Positions 10,621 to 20,852 of a DNA stretch of 64,000 nt are shown one piece after another. The translations under genes and the position numbers were made by a program. The stretch lies in assembly GCA_030849075.1 (NCBI GenBank), contig JASAOO010003534.1, positions 36,128 to 100,127 on the forward strand, written 5' to 3'. Origin of the DNA: Zelonia costaricensis. Lineage: Eukaryota; Euglenozoa; Kinetoplastea; Trypanosomatida; Trypanosomatidae. Under the pieces are notes generated by a model, which saw only the letters and a program-made list of their open reading frames with translations, was not told where the DNA came from and searched no databases. Position 1 is the stretch's first letter. Each line of letters begins with the position of its first letter.

Positions 10621-11101
10621 CCCCCCAACTCGCCATGCTTCCATCTTCTGCCGCCCCCATCTTCGCTTTGGTGCAACAGCTCTTCTCTCGCTACGGCCTC
10701 ACCCCCTCCATCGCAGGACTTGCTTCTGCGCGGTGAGGGGGGGGGGGACGCCTCGGTGCGGGTCAGGCTCGTCACAGCGTGTCTCGGGGGGATACGCGGC
10801 GCATTGCGAGTGTGCCGTGATGGTCCTCGTGCGGATGTGACACACACACACACTCACACACACACACAGACACACGCACGCCTCGGCGGCGCTTTACAAT
10901 ACTTCTCGTGACGCCCGCTCGAGGATTGCCCGCTCGGTCACGCCCTCCCAGCGCTCTGCGTGCCCCCGTGCTCAGCCCAATCTCAACCCCCTTCCCTTGT
11001 GCTGTCTATGCTCACCTGTTACACTATCCCCTCACACTTCCGCGATCAGCACCTCCAGGCGCGTACGCCCCAGACTCACGTCCACACACAAACACACACA
11101 T

Positions 11102-11133
<32 letters not shown>

Positions 11134-11438
11134 ACGCACGTCGAAACACATCAGAACGCTCACCTCGGCATCGAGTCACTCGCGATCGTGCACCTGTGTC
11201 GCCGGCGAAGCCCAACTCGATAGATCACAGCTTCCTCCTTCACTGCCGGGGACCCCATCGGTCCAGCACTGAGGCCGCCGCCTGCAAGGCTCAGGATACG
11301 CGGCACAGTCAAGTCTTTGTCGCCTTCTGTCTGCACCGAACTCAACTTCATACACACACACACATACACATAAGAGCACACTCGGCAAACTCAGCGATCG
11401 CCGACTTGTCACACTCGCGACCCACGTTGCGTAGACCG

Positions 11439-11470
11439 CACTCACTCCCTGCCTCTTCACATCGCTGCAG
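11439..11470 (+). promoter_or_regulatory. Probable spliced-leader acceptor for the CTF4-like gene
   Basis: The tract ctcactccctgcctcttcac is followed by the first AG at 11469-11470 (ctgcag), only 8 nt before the ATG at 11479. Upstream tracts could also be used, giving a longer leader. Confidence 0.45.
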
Positions 11471-11478
11471 TAGAAGCC

Positions 11479-14400
11479 ATGCTGGCCCTCCGCGAGGCCC
11501 ACGCGCCCGGTGCGACCCGCGTGAGTGTCGGTGGCACGCACGTGCTGACGGGCGGCGCCGATGGCGTGGTGTCGCTCTTCTCGACGAAGCAGTGGCCCAA
11601 GGCTGCCGCGCTGTGGTCCTTCCGCTGCCACGAGGCGGCTGTCACAGACATCGCCCTCGCCGACTCCCTCGCGCTCGCCCTCAGCTGTGGCCGCGACGGG
11701 CGCATCCTGCTGCACGAGAACATCTTCGACACGACGAAGATCGTGTCGCGGCTCATCTGCAAAGTCACGGGGGAGGTGCGCTGCCTGCAGATGGATCTCG
11801 AGCGGCGCCGCCTGTACATCGCCGGCGACTCCCTGCGGTGCCTCGACATGACGCAGGACAAGTTTCAGATCCGCACGATCCCCCTCGTCGTCCCCTTCCC
11901 GCTCGTCGCGCTTGCCATCTCCCCATGCGGGCGGTTCATCGCGATGGCCAGCGCCTCGGGCGAGCTGGGCGTGGTGTCCACCACCGCTGCTGCCGACGCC
12001 GGTGCACCGGCGATGGCGCCGATCGTGTTCGGCGCTGTGCTGTCGGCCACGGCGAAGCGCGAAGACACCGCCACATATCGCATGTCGTGGTGCAGCAGCA
12101 GCAGCAGCGGTGGCGTTGGCGTTGGCGCACTGTTGCTGCTGCTCGTGCCGACGGCAACGGAGGTGCGGGTGTATGCGCTGGAAGAAGCCGCAGCGGGGGG
12201 GACGACGACGACGCGCATGCGCGCTGTCGGTGGTCTTCGGGATGCGCACCTCATGGACCTGCACGGCGCCCTCGCATACCCCGTGAGTAAGACCCGCATG
12301 GCGTGCCTGATGGCCTCGCGGGAGGGTCTGTACATTGGGAAGGTGGACATCAAGTCGCTCGCCATGTCGCGGCACACGTCAGAGCGCTACGACCGCCAAC
12401 ACGGCGGCGACAGCCACCCGTCGACCACGGCCGCAGCAGCTGGCACGGGGGCGGCGGCGGCAGTGACTGATGTACAGGTGAACGCGGCCACGGGCGACGT
12501 CGTCGTGGGGCTCGCCGACGGCTGCGTCTCGCTGCTGCGCCGCGTGTCGCTGCGTGCGTCGCGCCCGGCGTCTTCGGCGACGTCCATCGCGGACGCGCAA
12601 GACGCAGCGGCCGGCGAAGAGGAGGCGGGCGATGACGTGGCCGAGGCGGGATTCGAACGGCCCAGGAGGGACGCGAAGCCGGTGTCCCGCGGGCACCACG
12701 ATAACCGTCACCGCCGAGCCGGCACCACCGCTGCACGCGCCGAAGAGGACGACGACTTCATCGACGACGCGAGTGAGGACTCGGCGGACGACGACGCGGC
12801 GTCGGAGAGTGACGATGGCACGGGCTCCGCGTCGTCGGCGTCGTCGACCGACAGCGGCGCCGCGCCGGAGGACTTCGCGCGGGTTGTCGTGGATCTGCAG
12901 CGCAGCGGTGCGTCGGTGCGAGCCAACGACGTCGACCGCCCCTCGCGCTGGCGTGGCGAGGACGGGCAGGCAGCGCTGGCCCACGCGGAGCGGGAGGCGG
13001 AGCGGCAGCGCGGCCGCAGTCGCTTCCTCGACGACGAGGCCGAGGAGGCGAGCACAGACGAGGAGGAGGAGGAGGGGGACGAGGGGGAGGGGGGGCCGGC
13101 GGGGCGTGGGCGGGCTGCTGCCGCCGCTGGTGCCGCTGCCGCCGCGTACGACCCGGAGGACCACTACGACGACGGCGACGACGGCGACTCCGTGACGGGG
13201 CACGCCGACGAAGGCGACGACGCGGTGCCGTACGGCAGGGGCAATGGTGGTGGCGCCGTGCGTCGTGGACTCGGTGAGGCCGTGGCGCTGGGCCGCCCCG
13301 CTGCGGTCCAGGACTACTCTTTCCAAGTCGGCGCCACCCCCGCGGGGGAGGAGGGGAGCTGCTACCTCGCCTACAACTCCGTCGGCTACATCCACTGCAG
13401 CCGCGAGGCGACCACCATCCACTTCCACGACATCTCGTTTCCCGCCGTGCGGGTGCAGATCCGTGACACGATCGTCATGGGCGCCTTGAGCCCCGTCGGC
13501 GCCGCCTTCGTGGTGGTCCCTGCGGACCCCACGGAGGCGCAGGGCAGCGTGGACGAGGCACCGCGGCTCTCTGTCTTCTACCACGCCTTCACCCCGCTCG
13601 GGGCACAGTCGGAGTGGCGCGTCGCGCTGCTGGCGGGCGAGACGGTGCGATGCGTGGCCGCCGGCATCCGCTACGTCGCCGTCGCCACAAGCTACTACCT
13701 GCGCCTCTTCTCGCTGTCGGGACTGGAGCTGGCGGTGCTCAGCAAGTGCCAGCGCATCGTCACGATGGTCGGCACCTCTTCGCGCAAGTTGATGTCGAGC
13801 TTCAAGGCGGACTTCGATCCGCTCGCCATCATCACGCTGACGGGCACGGGGGAGCTGCAGATGGAGGTGATCGACGTTGGCGCACGAGCCACGGCGCTGC
13901 CGCCGCGCACGGTGCCGCTCACGGAACTGCCCGACGGCTCGACGCACCAGCTGCAGTGGCTGGGGTGGTCAGAGGACGGGCTGCTGCACGTCGTGGACAC
14001 GGCCGGCGTCGTGCGCATGTTCACGGAGGACTGGGGCGGGGCGTGGGTGCCCGTCTACGATCCCCGCACCCTCGTCGACCAGTCCTTCGCGCTGTGGGTG
14101 TACGGCATTAGCGAGAGCAGCCTCATGGCCTACCGCTACTCGCGCGACGACCCGTCCTACCCGGCCGCGGCAGCCAGTGGGCTGAGCACCGAGCTCGTGC
14201 CACTCTTCCTTCCCCTGACGCGCACGATGGGCGAGGACGGACTGGAGCGGTGGGACAAGCTGCTGCGTCAGCAGCTGCGCAGCGATGAGCTGAAGCGGCA
14301 CAGCACCTTCTACAACGCCACCATCGCGAAGTACGACGAGGTGCACGACCACCACCTCCTGCAGTTCTTCGATGCCGCGCTCAAGGGCCAGCAGACGACG

Positions 14401-15762
14401 CGTGCGATGGAGCTGGCGATGCTCATGGAGCTGCACGACCGCATCGTCAAGTGCGCCCAGCTGGCGAACAGCAACGGCTACGTGAAGCTGGTGCCGAAGC
14501 TGCTGGCGCTGTACGAGATGCGCATGTCCACGAAGCAGAAGCGGCGCTGCGGGTTGCCCAGCAAGGAGTCGCTCGTGTCCGACAGGAAGAAGGATGAAGT
14601 GCTGCACAAGCTGCTCGGGCAGATGCTGCCGCAGGACAAGAAGGGGAAGAGAGCGGTGGGCGACGCAGGAGGCGCGCCGGAGAAGGAGGCGCCGGGCAAG
14701 GGGTCTCCGACAGGGCTGGCGGGCCAACGCGGCACGACTGCTGCTCCCGCTGCGGCCAGCGCCACCTCGCCGACCACAACCGCCACCACACCCGCCGCCA
14801 GCGCCGCCCTCTCCCCCTCCGCCGCGTCTACAGCGACGACAGCGGACTCGCAGCCGCAGCCGCAGCCAACGACCGCACGGCGGCACATCTCGTTCGCCAA
14901 GGAGGCGCCTGCCGCTGCTGCTGCGGCCGCCGCCCCGTCCTCGCAGCGCTCCCTGGCCAGCACCGCGAGCAGCACCGCCACGACGGCATCGGCAAGCAGC
15001 GCGAGCACCGCTGCGGCTCCTGCGGGTCTGGCGCCCGTCCGTAAAGTCGCCAATCCGTTCGCGAAACCCGCAGCGAGGGCGGAGGGCGGCAGCACCGGCG
15101 AGGCACCACGCGCGGCCGTGGCAGCGACGCCGACGCAACCGACGGTGTCCGTCCATCAGCATCAGGCCCGCCTCCCTACGGTGCTTGGGGCCGCTCAGCC
15201 GCACACCCCGCAGCGCACCGTCTTCACGACCACGTCGAGCGCCACCCCGGCGCCCACCACCGCGGCGGCCGCGCAGGAGCAGGACGCGGCCACGAGTCGC
15301 TCGCCACCCGATGCGACGCCGCCGGGCTCGCGGGTCAGTGCGGGGCACGCAGAGAACACGTCACCCGCGCACGAGTCCCGCACAGAGGCACCCGCCCCTA
15401 ATGTGAGGAAGCTGGCGGCGCCGGGCACCGCGGCCAGCCCGATCGCCTTCGTGGCCCAGGAGCTGCCCAACACCAACCGGCTGGGCGGTGGGCCGGTCGA
15501 CCCCTTCCTGGAGGAGGCACCCAAGATGATGGGGGCCACGGCAGGCGGGCTGGGCTCTCGCACGGCTGGCGCAGTAAACAGTGGAGCACCGGAGACTCCG
15601 GGCATCTCCGTCCAGTCGCTGCTCGATGTCGGCCACACCGAGACCGAGCCCGTCGCGCGCAGCAACAGCTTTGGCGAGGCGCTGCGCAAGCGCTACCGTG
15701 ACGACGAGGACGACGACACCGAGGAGGCGCCGGTGGCGTCGCTGCCGAAGCTGTTCGTGTAG
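11479..15762 (+). CDS. CTF4: CTF4/AND-1 (WDHD1)-like replisome protein, 1427 residues
   Basis: CTF4/AND-1 is a trimeric hub that links the CMG helicase to DNA polymerase alpha and other factors at the replication fork. The order of domains here fits that family. Residues 1 to about 370 form degenerate WD40-type blades (GADGVVSLFST, LSCGRDGRILLHEN, ISPCGRFIAMASASGELGV). About 380-600 is an acidic, Ser-rich linker unusual in its length. About 610-900 matches the Mcl1_mid beta-propeller pattern: CYLAYNSVGYIHC, then an FHD motif (IHFHDISFPAVRVQI), then FSLSGLELAVL and a Trp-rich end (LWVYGISESSLMAYRYSRD). Helices follow at about 920-1010 (WDKLLRQQLRSDELK, then AMELAMLMELHDR). The last 400 residues are Ala/Thr/Ser-rich, with RKVANPFAKP near 1187, a motif type seen in other AND-1 tails. 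No HMG box is visible. Assignment is by pattern, not alignment. Confidence 0.8.
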   Translation: MLALREAHAPGATRVSVGGTHVLTGGADGVVSLFSTKQWPKAAALWSFRCHEAAVTDIALADSLALALSCGRDGRILLHENIFDTTKIVSRLICKVTGEVRCLQMDLERRRLYIAGDSLRCLDMTQDKFQIRTIPLVVPFPLVALAISPCGRFIAMASASGELGVVSTTAAADAGAPAMAPIVFGAVLSATAKREDTATYRMSWCSSSSSGGVGVGALLLLLVPTATEVRVYALEEAAAGGTTTTRMRAVGGLRDAHLMDLHGALAYPVSKTRMACLMASREGLYIGKVDIKSLAMSRHTSERYDRQHGGDSHPSTTAAAAGTGAAAAVTDVQVNAATGDVVVGLADGCVSLLRRVSLRASRPASSATSIADAQDAAAGEEEAGDDVAEAGFERPRRDAKPVSRGHHDNRHRRAGTTAARAEEDDDFIDDASEDSADDDAASESDDGTGSASSASSTDSGAAPEDFARVVVDLQRSGASVRANDVDRPSRWRGEDGQAALAHAEREAERQRGRSRFLDDEAEEASTDEEEEEGDEGEGGPAGRGRAAAAAGAAAAAYDPEDHYDDGDDGDSVTGHADEGDDAVPYGRGNGGGAVRRGLGEAVALGRPAAVQDYSFQVGATPAGEEGSCYLAYNSVGYIHCSREATTIHFHDISFPAVRVQIRDTIVMGALSPVGAAFVVVPADPTEAQGSVDEAPRLSVFYHAFTPLGAQSEWRVALLAGETVRCVAAGIRYVAVATSYYLRLFSLSGLELAVLSKCQRIVTMVGTSSRKLMSSFKADFDPLAIITLTGTGELQMEVIDVGARATALPPRTVPLTELPDGSTHQLQWLGWSEDGLLHVVDTAGVVRMFTEDWGGAWVPVYDPRTLVDQSFALWVYGISESSLMAYRYSRDDPSYPAAAASGLSTELVPLFLPLTRTMGEDGLERWDKLLRQQLRSDELKRHSTFYNATIAKYDEVHDHHLLQFFDAALKGQQTTRAMELAMLMELHDRIVKCAQLANSNGYVKLVPKLLALYEMRMSTKQKRRCGLPSKESLVSDRKKDEVLHKLLGQMLPQDKKGKRAVGDAGGAPEKEAPGKGSPTGLAGQRGTTAAPAAASATSPTTTATTPAASAALSPSAASTATTADSQPQPQPTTARRHISFAKEAPAAAAAAAAPSSQRSLASTASSTATTASASSASTAAAPAGLAPVRKVANPFAKPAARAEGGSTGEAPRAAVAATPTQPTVSVHQHQARLPTVLGAAQPHTPQRTVFTTTSSATPAPTTAAAAQEQDAATSRSPPDATPPGSRVSAGHAENTSPAHESRTEAPAPNVRKLAAPGTAASPIAFVAQELPNTNRLGGGPVDPFLEEAPKMMGATAGGLGSRTAGAVNSGAPETPGISVQSLLDVGHTETEPVARSNSFGEALRKRYRDDEDDDTEEAPVASLPKLFV

Positions 15763-16675
15763 CTGTACGCGTCGGTGGTGGTGGTGGCGCTCGTGTCTCT
15801 ATTTTGGATGGTCGTTTGCTTCTTTAAAGTGGCCCTGTGTATTGCGTGTACGCGTGTGGTGTGTTGATGTGTGCCTGTACGCGTGTGTGTGTGTGTGTCG
15901 TGGCCACGTCGCCGGTGTTGATGGCTTCATCGCATAGAAGCGCTTCTCCATAGATTGACCAGACGAGCGACTGCATTCGTTTCAATTTTTTTTTGGCTGT
16001 TGAGCTGCAGGACTGGCGTGGAGGGCACCCGGTGACGCGGAAGCGTCCGCACGACCGAGTAGTGGGAAGGTGGAGGGTTGGGGGTGGGGCTGGCTTGTCA
16101 TGGCTTCCACCAATGTCGATCGCGCGGCTCTACACCCCACTGTCTGTGTTCCCCCCCCCCCCGCCCCTCCCGGCTGTGCAGCTTCTCCCATTTGTGTGTT
16201 TGTGTGTTCGTGCGTCTCGCGTCGCTCCCGCTTTAACGTGAAGGGGACTCCAGTCGCTGTGGGAGCGCCTCCGGCTGTGGCCGTTGCGTTTTGGCGGCGA
16301 GCTGGTGTGAATGCAGAATGGTCGACGACGGCGACGGTGAGCAAGCGAGGCTCCTGTTGTGTGTAGCGCGAGTAATGACTCGAGCCTCTCTCTCCGGCGA
16401 GCGGCCCGCGTGCACTCGGCGCTTGGCTGCGCCTCTGGAGGGTTGGGGTGTGATGCGGGTGTGGGCAAGGTTTTGCGTGTTTGTGGCAGAATGTCAGCAC
16501 CTCCTCTCTTCACTAAGATGACCCCCTGCTCAGCCCGCGCACTACGGCAGCTTCCGCGGCACGTGTACCGCACTCTCTGCATGCGCTGGACCCCGGCTCC
16601 CATCGTGCACTGCTCTCTCTGCACTCCCATCGCCTTCATCGCTTCGTTGGACATCTCGGCGCACTCGAGCAGATA

Positions 16676-16716
<41 letters not shown>

Positions 16717-16782
16717 GCACAAACGCTCTCCTGCCCTAACACACACGCGCACACACACCCGCACGCATCAGCAGCCACCAAC
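15763..16782. other. Intergenic spacer, no gene seen
   Basis: (GT)-rich sequence near 15885-15899, a T run near 15987-15995, a C run near 16150-16160, and a (CA)n run at 16680-16709 shortly before the GNAT gene. No credible ORF. Confidence 0.6.
16680..16709. repeat. (CA)n microsatellite, 30 nt
   Basis: AC run in the 5' flank of the acetyltransferase gene, 73 nt before its ATG. It continues as imperfect ACACAC blocks to about 16760. Confidence 0.85.
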
Positions 16783-17250
16783 ATGGCCTACAAGGTTCGT
16801 CAGGCGGTCCGTGACGATGTGGAGGCGATGATCCACATGCAGAGCACGATGGCGTGGGAGACGGAGCAGCTGAAGCTGAACGAGGACACCCTGCGCCGCG
16901 GCATGACGCTGCCCTTCGACCGCCCCGGCGTGGCGGACTACTACGTGGTTGAGGAGACGGAGTCGAAGCGCGTCGTGGCCATGCTCATGACGACGCAGGA
17001 GTGGTCGGACTGGCGGGCTGGGTCGATCATGTGGATCCAGTCCGTCTACGTCGTGTCCGACCACCGCCGCCGCGGCCTCTTCCGGCTCATGTACGAGCAC
17101 CTGCGCAAGATGGTCGAGGACTCCGACTACTACCAGGGCATCCGCCTGTACGTGGAGACGGAGAACGAGAACGCCATGGCGACGTACCGCAACGTGGGCA
17201 TGGAGGTGGAGCACTACCACATGATGAAGTGGATGAAGGGCGGCTTCTAG
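16783..17250 (+). CDS. GNAT-family N-acetyltransferase, 155 residues
   Basis: This is a compact single-domain GNAT enzyme, predicted to move the acetyl group of acetyl-CoA to an amine. The N terminus (YKVRQAVRDDVEAMIHM) is the usual first beta strand and helix. Core beta 4 and motif A are seen at about residues 85-102: WIQSVYVVSDHRRRGLFRLM, where RRRGLF supplies the pyrophosphate-binding R-x-x-G-x turn, though the last Gly or Ala of the classic motif is Phe. Motif B follows as IRLYVETENENAMATYRNVG (about 124-143), the common LYVE...N..A...Y...GF pattern. Length matches the family minimum. No targeting signal is seen. Substrate cannot be read from the sequence; it could act on proteins, polyamines or small molecules. 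Confidence 0.9.
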   Translation: MAYKVRQAVRDDVEAMIHMQSTMAWETEQLKLNEDTLRRGMTLPFDRPGVADYYVVEETESKRVVAMLMTTQEWSDWRAGSIMWIQSVYVVSDHRRRGLFRLMYEHLRKMVEDSDYYQGIRLYVETENENAMATYRNVGMEVEHYHMMKWMKGGF

Positions 17251-18688
17251 GCGGCGCGCGGCACGCGGCCCGCGGTGACTTCGGTCAGCATGCGAGTCCA
17301 CTCGCCCGGCCTTCCGCTGCCCCGCCTCTCACTCCTTCGCCCCCCCTCCCTTTGAGGGGGGGGGGCGGGGCACACTCTGGGTCGCTGCGACTACGCCCTG
17401 TGCGACGCCGCGCTGTCCACCTGTGCGGCGTGTACGCCGCGCGTCACGTCGATAGTGCACTTCTTCTTCGTCTTCTCTTGTGTTTTGTTTTTCTCGTCTT
17501 TGTGTGTGCGTCGCTAATTTCTGCTGAGCAACACGGCCGTGGCCCTCGGCCACCCCCGACCCGTGTTCTCCTTCCCCTGTTGTACACCGCCTCCAGCTCC
17601 CACCGCCCCACTCCCCGCCTCACGCACACGCGCACTTCCTTGTGTTCCCCACCACTCTCCCTCTCTGTGTTTCCGCCCGTTCGAGGTTGCCCGCCTGCCT
17701 CGGCGACTGCGCTGACGCACTTCACTCCACTTGTCCCTTTCCAGCAACACAGCGGCCACCGGTGCCCGTCGCCACCCCCGCCCATCCCCCTCTCCCCACC
17801 ATCCGGTCCCCCGACTTCTTCGTTTCGGAGCTCGCGTCTGCGTCGGCGCGTCTTGTCAGGGCCTCCTCAGGATTGTGTTGGTGGCGCACTGGCATGGATG
17901 CACGCACACCTGTATGTATGTGTGTGCTGCCCTGCGTCCAGTCCACGTGTCCCCACCACGGAAACCCCTGTCGTGTGCACGCTTCAGGCACGTCACGTCA
18001 GCTTTGGTCGGTATGCGTCGCTCCTGTGCTTCGCTTGTGCGGTTCCCAGACTACTGCAAGCGTGCCTAGTCAGGCGTCGAGCTTAAACACCAAGCGAACA
18101 GCACGGCGCTGCGCACTCCCCCAGCTTCCGCGGCAGCAGCTGTCGGTCGCTTGTGTTGTTGTCTAGCCACTCGACCTCTGCTCCCGCCGCCCCATCATCG
18201 CCGGCATCGTCCTCGCTGCGTGAGACGCAAGCGTGCCGTCGACCTGCGCTTCGCCTGCTCCCGCCTTGCTTCCTCCGTCTGCCATGCGATCTGCGCGAAC
18301 AAGCGCCGCACTCGTCTCGCCCCTCCTCGCCCCTCCTTCCACTCCCTTCCCTTCGGCATCCAGTCTGCAGCGCACGCCCCTCGACGCCCTCCTCCCTCCC
18401 CCCTTTCCTCCAGCTGCCGTAATCACCTACGCCAGAGGGGTGCACACACCCGCACACCCGCCAGACCCGCATCGCCACGCTGGCGCTGTCTCGCATATCC
18501 GCTCGATATTGGCTCCCCCTCCACTTGCATCTCCTCGTCATTAAGAAAATACCGCGGAGGTCCGCCCGCTTCGAGGCGCGCACACGTGGCGCACCGAACA
18601 CTCACCGGCCCCCTTGGTCTCTCCGTATTCTCCTAGCTATCCCGGCTGCCCCCGTACTGTCACTCGTCCATCGCCCCCACAAAACTCG

Positions 18689-18754
<66 letters not shown>

Positions 18755-18811
18755 GCCTACATTAATCCGATTTGGCGCACGTCACCGACGAGCCCGCGCA
18801 CACATCGCCGC
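17251..18811. other. Intergenic spacer, no gene seen
   Basis: A G run at about 17356-17365, pyrimidine tracts at about 17459-17475 and 17640-17670 and a paired (CA)n run at 18690-18754. The Ser/Pro/Arg-rich open frames here look like pyrimidine-rich UTR. Confidence 0.6.
18690..18754. repeat. Two (CA)n runs separated by TCAT, 65 nt
   Basis: AC dinucleotide array with one short interruption near 18722-18725. It ends 57 nt before the ATG of the VTT-domain gene. Its last CA is followed by G (cacag), which could itself serve as a splice acceptor. Confidence 0.85.
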
Positions 18812-19822
18812 ATGTCGAGCACGGCCTCGTCCCCCGCCGTGGCGTCCCCCTCCTCCACCTGCCCCGGCTTCGTTGAGGCTATCTTCTCGGCCAACGCCTC
18901 GTCGCTAGGAGCGGCGGCGCTGCTCATCATGGCCATCTCCATGCATGTCGGCCATCAAGTCGAGCGGCCCACCCGCAACACGCTGCGCGTCCTCGTCCCA
19001 CTCTTCGTGGGAATTGTGCTACTGCTGTACGTCACGGGAACCTTCAGCGTCTTCGGCGCTGTTCGCGAAATCGCGCGCAAGAACAAGACGTCGCTGCGCT
19101 CTGCCTCGAGCATTGCGGCCTTCTGCAAGGAGCTGCAGAAGCTGGCACAGCGGCAGTACTGGCAGGTACTCTTCTTTATCACCTCCCTCTACCTCACCCT
19201 GCAGACCTTCTGCATCCCTGGCACGGTGGTGCTCAACGCCGCGGTCGGGGCGGTGATGGGCACGCTGCTGGGGGTCCCGTACTGCACGCTGTTGGGCACC
19301 GCCGGCGCCGTCTCGTGCTTCTTCCTTTCCCGACTCGTCGGCACGTCGCTGGTGGAGGCGGCGGACGCGCGGCTCATGAAGGGCAAGGGACTCGGTAGGA
19401 TTCGCGGGCAGGTGATCCGCTACCGCGCCGACCTCTTCGTGTACTTGATCTTCCTTCGTCTCACGCCCATCCTTCCCAACTGGCTGGTGAACCTCGCCTC
19501 GCCCGTGGTGGGGGTGCCGCTCCAAACGTTCGCCACCGCGACGCTGCTGGGCATCGTCCCGCAGACGTACCTCACGGTCCGCTTCGGCTCCCTCGCCCAC
19601 TCCGGCAAGCCCGGCGAGAAGAAGCGCATCGTGACGCCGTGGGACACGCTGCTGATCGCCGTCATCGGCGTTGGCGTACTCGCAGGCTTCCGTCTCAAGA
19701 AGAAGTTCGCGCAGGAGAAGAAGGACGCCGGCACGCACTCGGGGACGGGGTCGCCGACGGCTGGTATGAGTCTCGTGCCGGGCTCGCAGGCCGAGGTGCA
19801 GGCGCCGTTGCAGGTGGTGTAG
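18812..19822 (+). CDS. TMEM41-like VTT-domain membrane protein, 336 residues
   Basis: VTT (DedA/SNARE-associated Golgi) proteins such as TMEM41B and VMP1 are ER lipid scramblases with roles in autophagy and lipid droplet biology. This protein has a hydrophobic segment at about residues 32-42, a strong one at about 56-75 (VLVPLFVGIVLLLYVTGTF), the VTT core with YLTLQTFCIPGTVVLNAAVG, a Gly-rich re-entrant part (GTLLGVPYCTLLGTAGAVSC), and the key segment FLRLTPILPNWLVNLASP at about 220-237, very close to the TMEM41 version of the F-x-R-x-x-P-x-x-P motif. A last hydrophobic helix sits at about 286-300 before a Lys-rich cytosolic tail. The ATG at 18812 was chosen because the open frame upstream is (CA)n repeat. 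Confidence 0.9.
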   Translation: MSSTASSPAVASPSSTCPGFVEAIFSANASSLGAAALLIMAISMHVGHQVERPTRNTLRVLVPLFVGIVLLLYVTGTFSVFGAVREIARKNKTSLRSASSIAAFCKELQKLAQRQYWQVLFFITSLYLTLQTFCIPGTVVLNAAVGAVMGTLLGVPYCTLLGTAGAVSCFFLSRLVGTSLVEAADARLMKGKGLGRIRGQVIRYRADLFVYLIFLRLTPILPNWLVNLASPVVGVPLQTFATATLLGIVPQTYLTVRFGSLAHSGKPGEKKRIVTPWDTLLIAVIGVGVLAGFRLKKKFAQEKKDAGTHSGTGSPTAGMSLVPGSQAEVQAPLQVV

Positions 19823-20692
19823 GGGCGCGCCGACAGTGTCGGAGAGGGCGAAGCGTCTTCTCGCGGCGGACGCACGGCCCCTTTCGCCCACATCCTGCTC
19901 GGGGGCTCCCCAGCATCGATGCGTCGTAGGGCTGGCAGACACACACACACACACAAAATACAAACACGAACGCACGCCTGCGCCGGAAAAGCGCTTGCCG
20001 CGCTCAACTCCTCCGGCCCTTCCAGCAGATGCCCCCTCCCCCTCTCCTTACTACCAACAAGGCCACACACGCGCACACCTGCACATCTCCGCCTCGCGAC
20101 GCCGTGAAACGCGGCTCGCGCTCTCCTTAACATCTACCCCCCCCCCCCCCGCGCGTGCCGCGGAGGTGCGCCTCCCAGAAGGCCCCACAACGCGGCGGAC
20201 GAGCTGTATGAAGTGCGTACCGGCAGCGAAGTACGGGGTAGAGAGGGGGGGGGTCGTCACGGCGCTCCACCGTTCCCCCTTCAGAGCCACGTTGTGCGTC
20301 GGCGACACACGGCGCAGCTCGCTGCTCCAGTCTGCCGTTGCGTTGAAGCTTGGGCGAGGCTGTGCGACGCATTTCATGCCGTTCGCCTTCGTGGCGGACC
20401 CCGGCATCGCTGCGTCAACCCCTCCCTCCCCCAGCACCTTCTCCCTCCCCCGAACGCATCCAACGCTGACCCCTCCGTGAGAACTTGCCAGCACGTCAAC
20501 ATCCTTCCTTCGCCTTTGAACGTTTTCCTCTACCGCCCTCGCACAGCTCTGCCGCAGCCGTCGCTCACTTCACCGCGCGACTGCGGTGCTGCTGTCCAGC
20601 CCACTCGCGCCTTTCCGCCTAGCTGATCTGTGCGCCTCGGCGTGGGGACGCAGAGAGGGAGTCACTTCACTTCGCCACGCACCTCCCCCCCT

Positions 20693-20754
20693 TCACACAC
20701 ACACACTCACACACACACACACGCATGCATGTATACACACACACACACACACAT
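20693..20754. repeat. Imperfect (CA)n array, about 60 nt
   Basis: AC-rich array broken by a GCATGCATGTAT segment (about 20723-20734). It lies immediately upstream of the pyrimidine tract of the RING gene. Confidence 0.8.
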
Positions 20755-20762
20755 TCGGGATT

Positions 20763-20801
20763 GCGCTTCTCTTTCTCTCCTGCGCCACTTCCCTTTTTTA
20801 G
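20763..20801 (+). promoter_or_regulatory. Strong spliced-leader acceptor for the RING gene
   Basis: The pyrimidine tract ends in a run of T and then AG at 20800-20801. This is the clearest acceptor in the window. It sets a 51-nt 5' UTR and supports the ATG at 20853 as the start. Confidence 0.65.
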
Positions 20802-20852
20802 TTTATTGGAAACTCTGTGGCTGCGGTGGTGCCGCTGTGCTGCTGCCCGCGT

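Larger units (their letters stand above)
10104..11478. other. Intergenic spacer, no gene seen
   Basis: It contains two (GT)n runs close to the upstream stop (10191-10216 and 10433-10471), a short CCCCACT minisatellite near 10591-10620, and (CA)n runs at about 10840-10870, 11093-11135 and 11350-11370 on the side of the next gene. Confidence 0.6.
19823..20852. other. Intergenic spacer, no gene seen
   Basis: A (CA)n run at 19938-19955, a C run near 20140-20150, a G run near 20243-20250 and a long imperfect (CA)n segment at about 20693-20754. A classic pyrimidine tract and AG close the spacer. No credible ORF. Confidence 0.6.

Noticed and set aside
8304..10853. An 849-codon open frame on the minus strand
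   Set aside because: Antisense to the 1020-residue low-complexity protein and rich in Arg/Gly/His, as expected from reverse reading of GC-rich codons. It also runs across a (CA)n run into the spacer.
12640..12690. A tRNA T-arm-like word (gggattcgaac), suggesting a minus-strand tRNA
   Set aside because: It lies within the CTF4-like CDS, the flanking bases do not make a T stem, and no acceptor or anticodon arm could be built.
16540..18140. Shared 14-mer cagcttccgcggca near 16549 and 18122, a possible dispersed repeat
   Set aside because: The flanks do not match, and matches of this length are expected by chance in 64 kb of GC-rich DNA.
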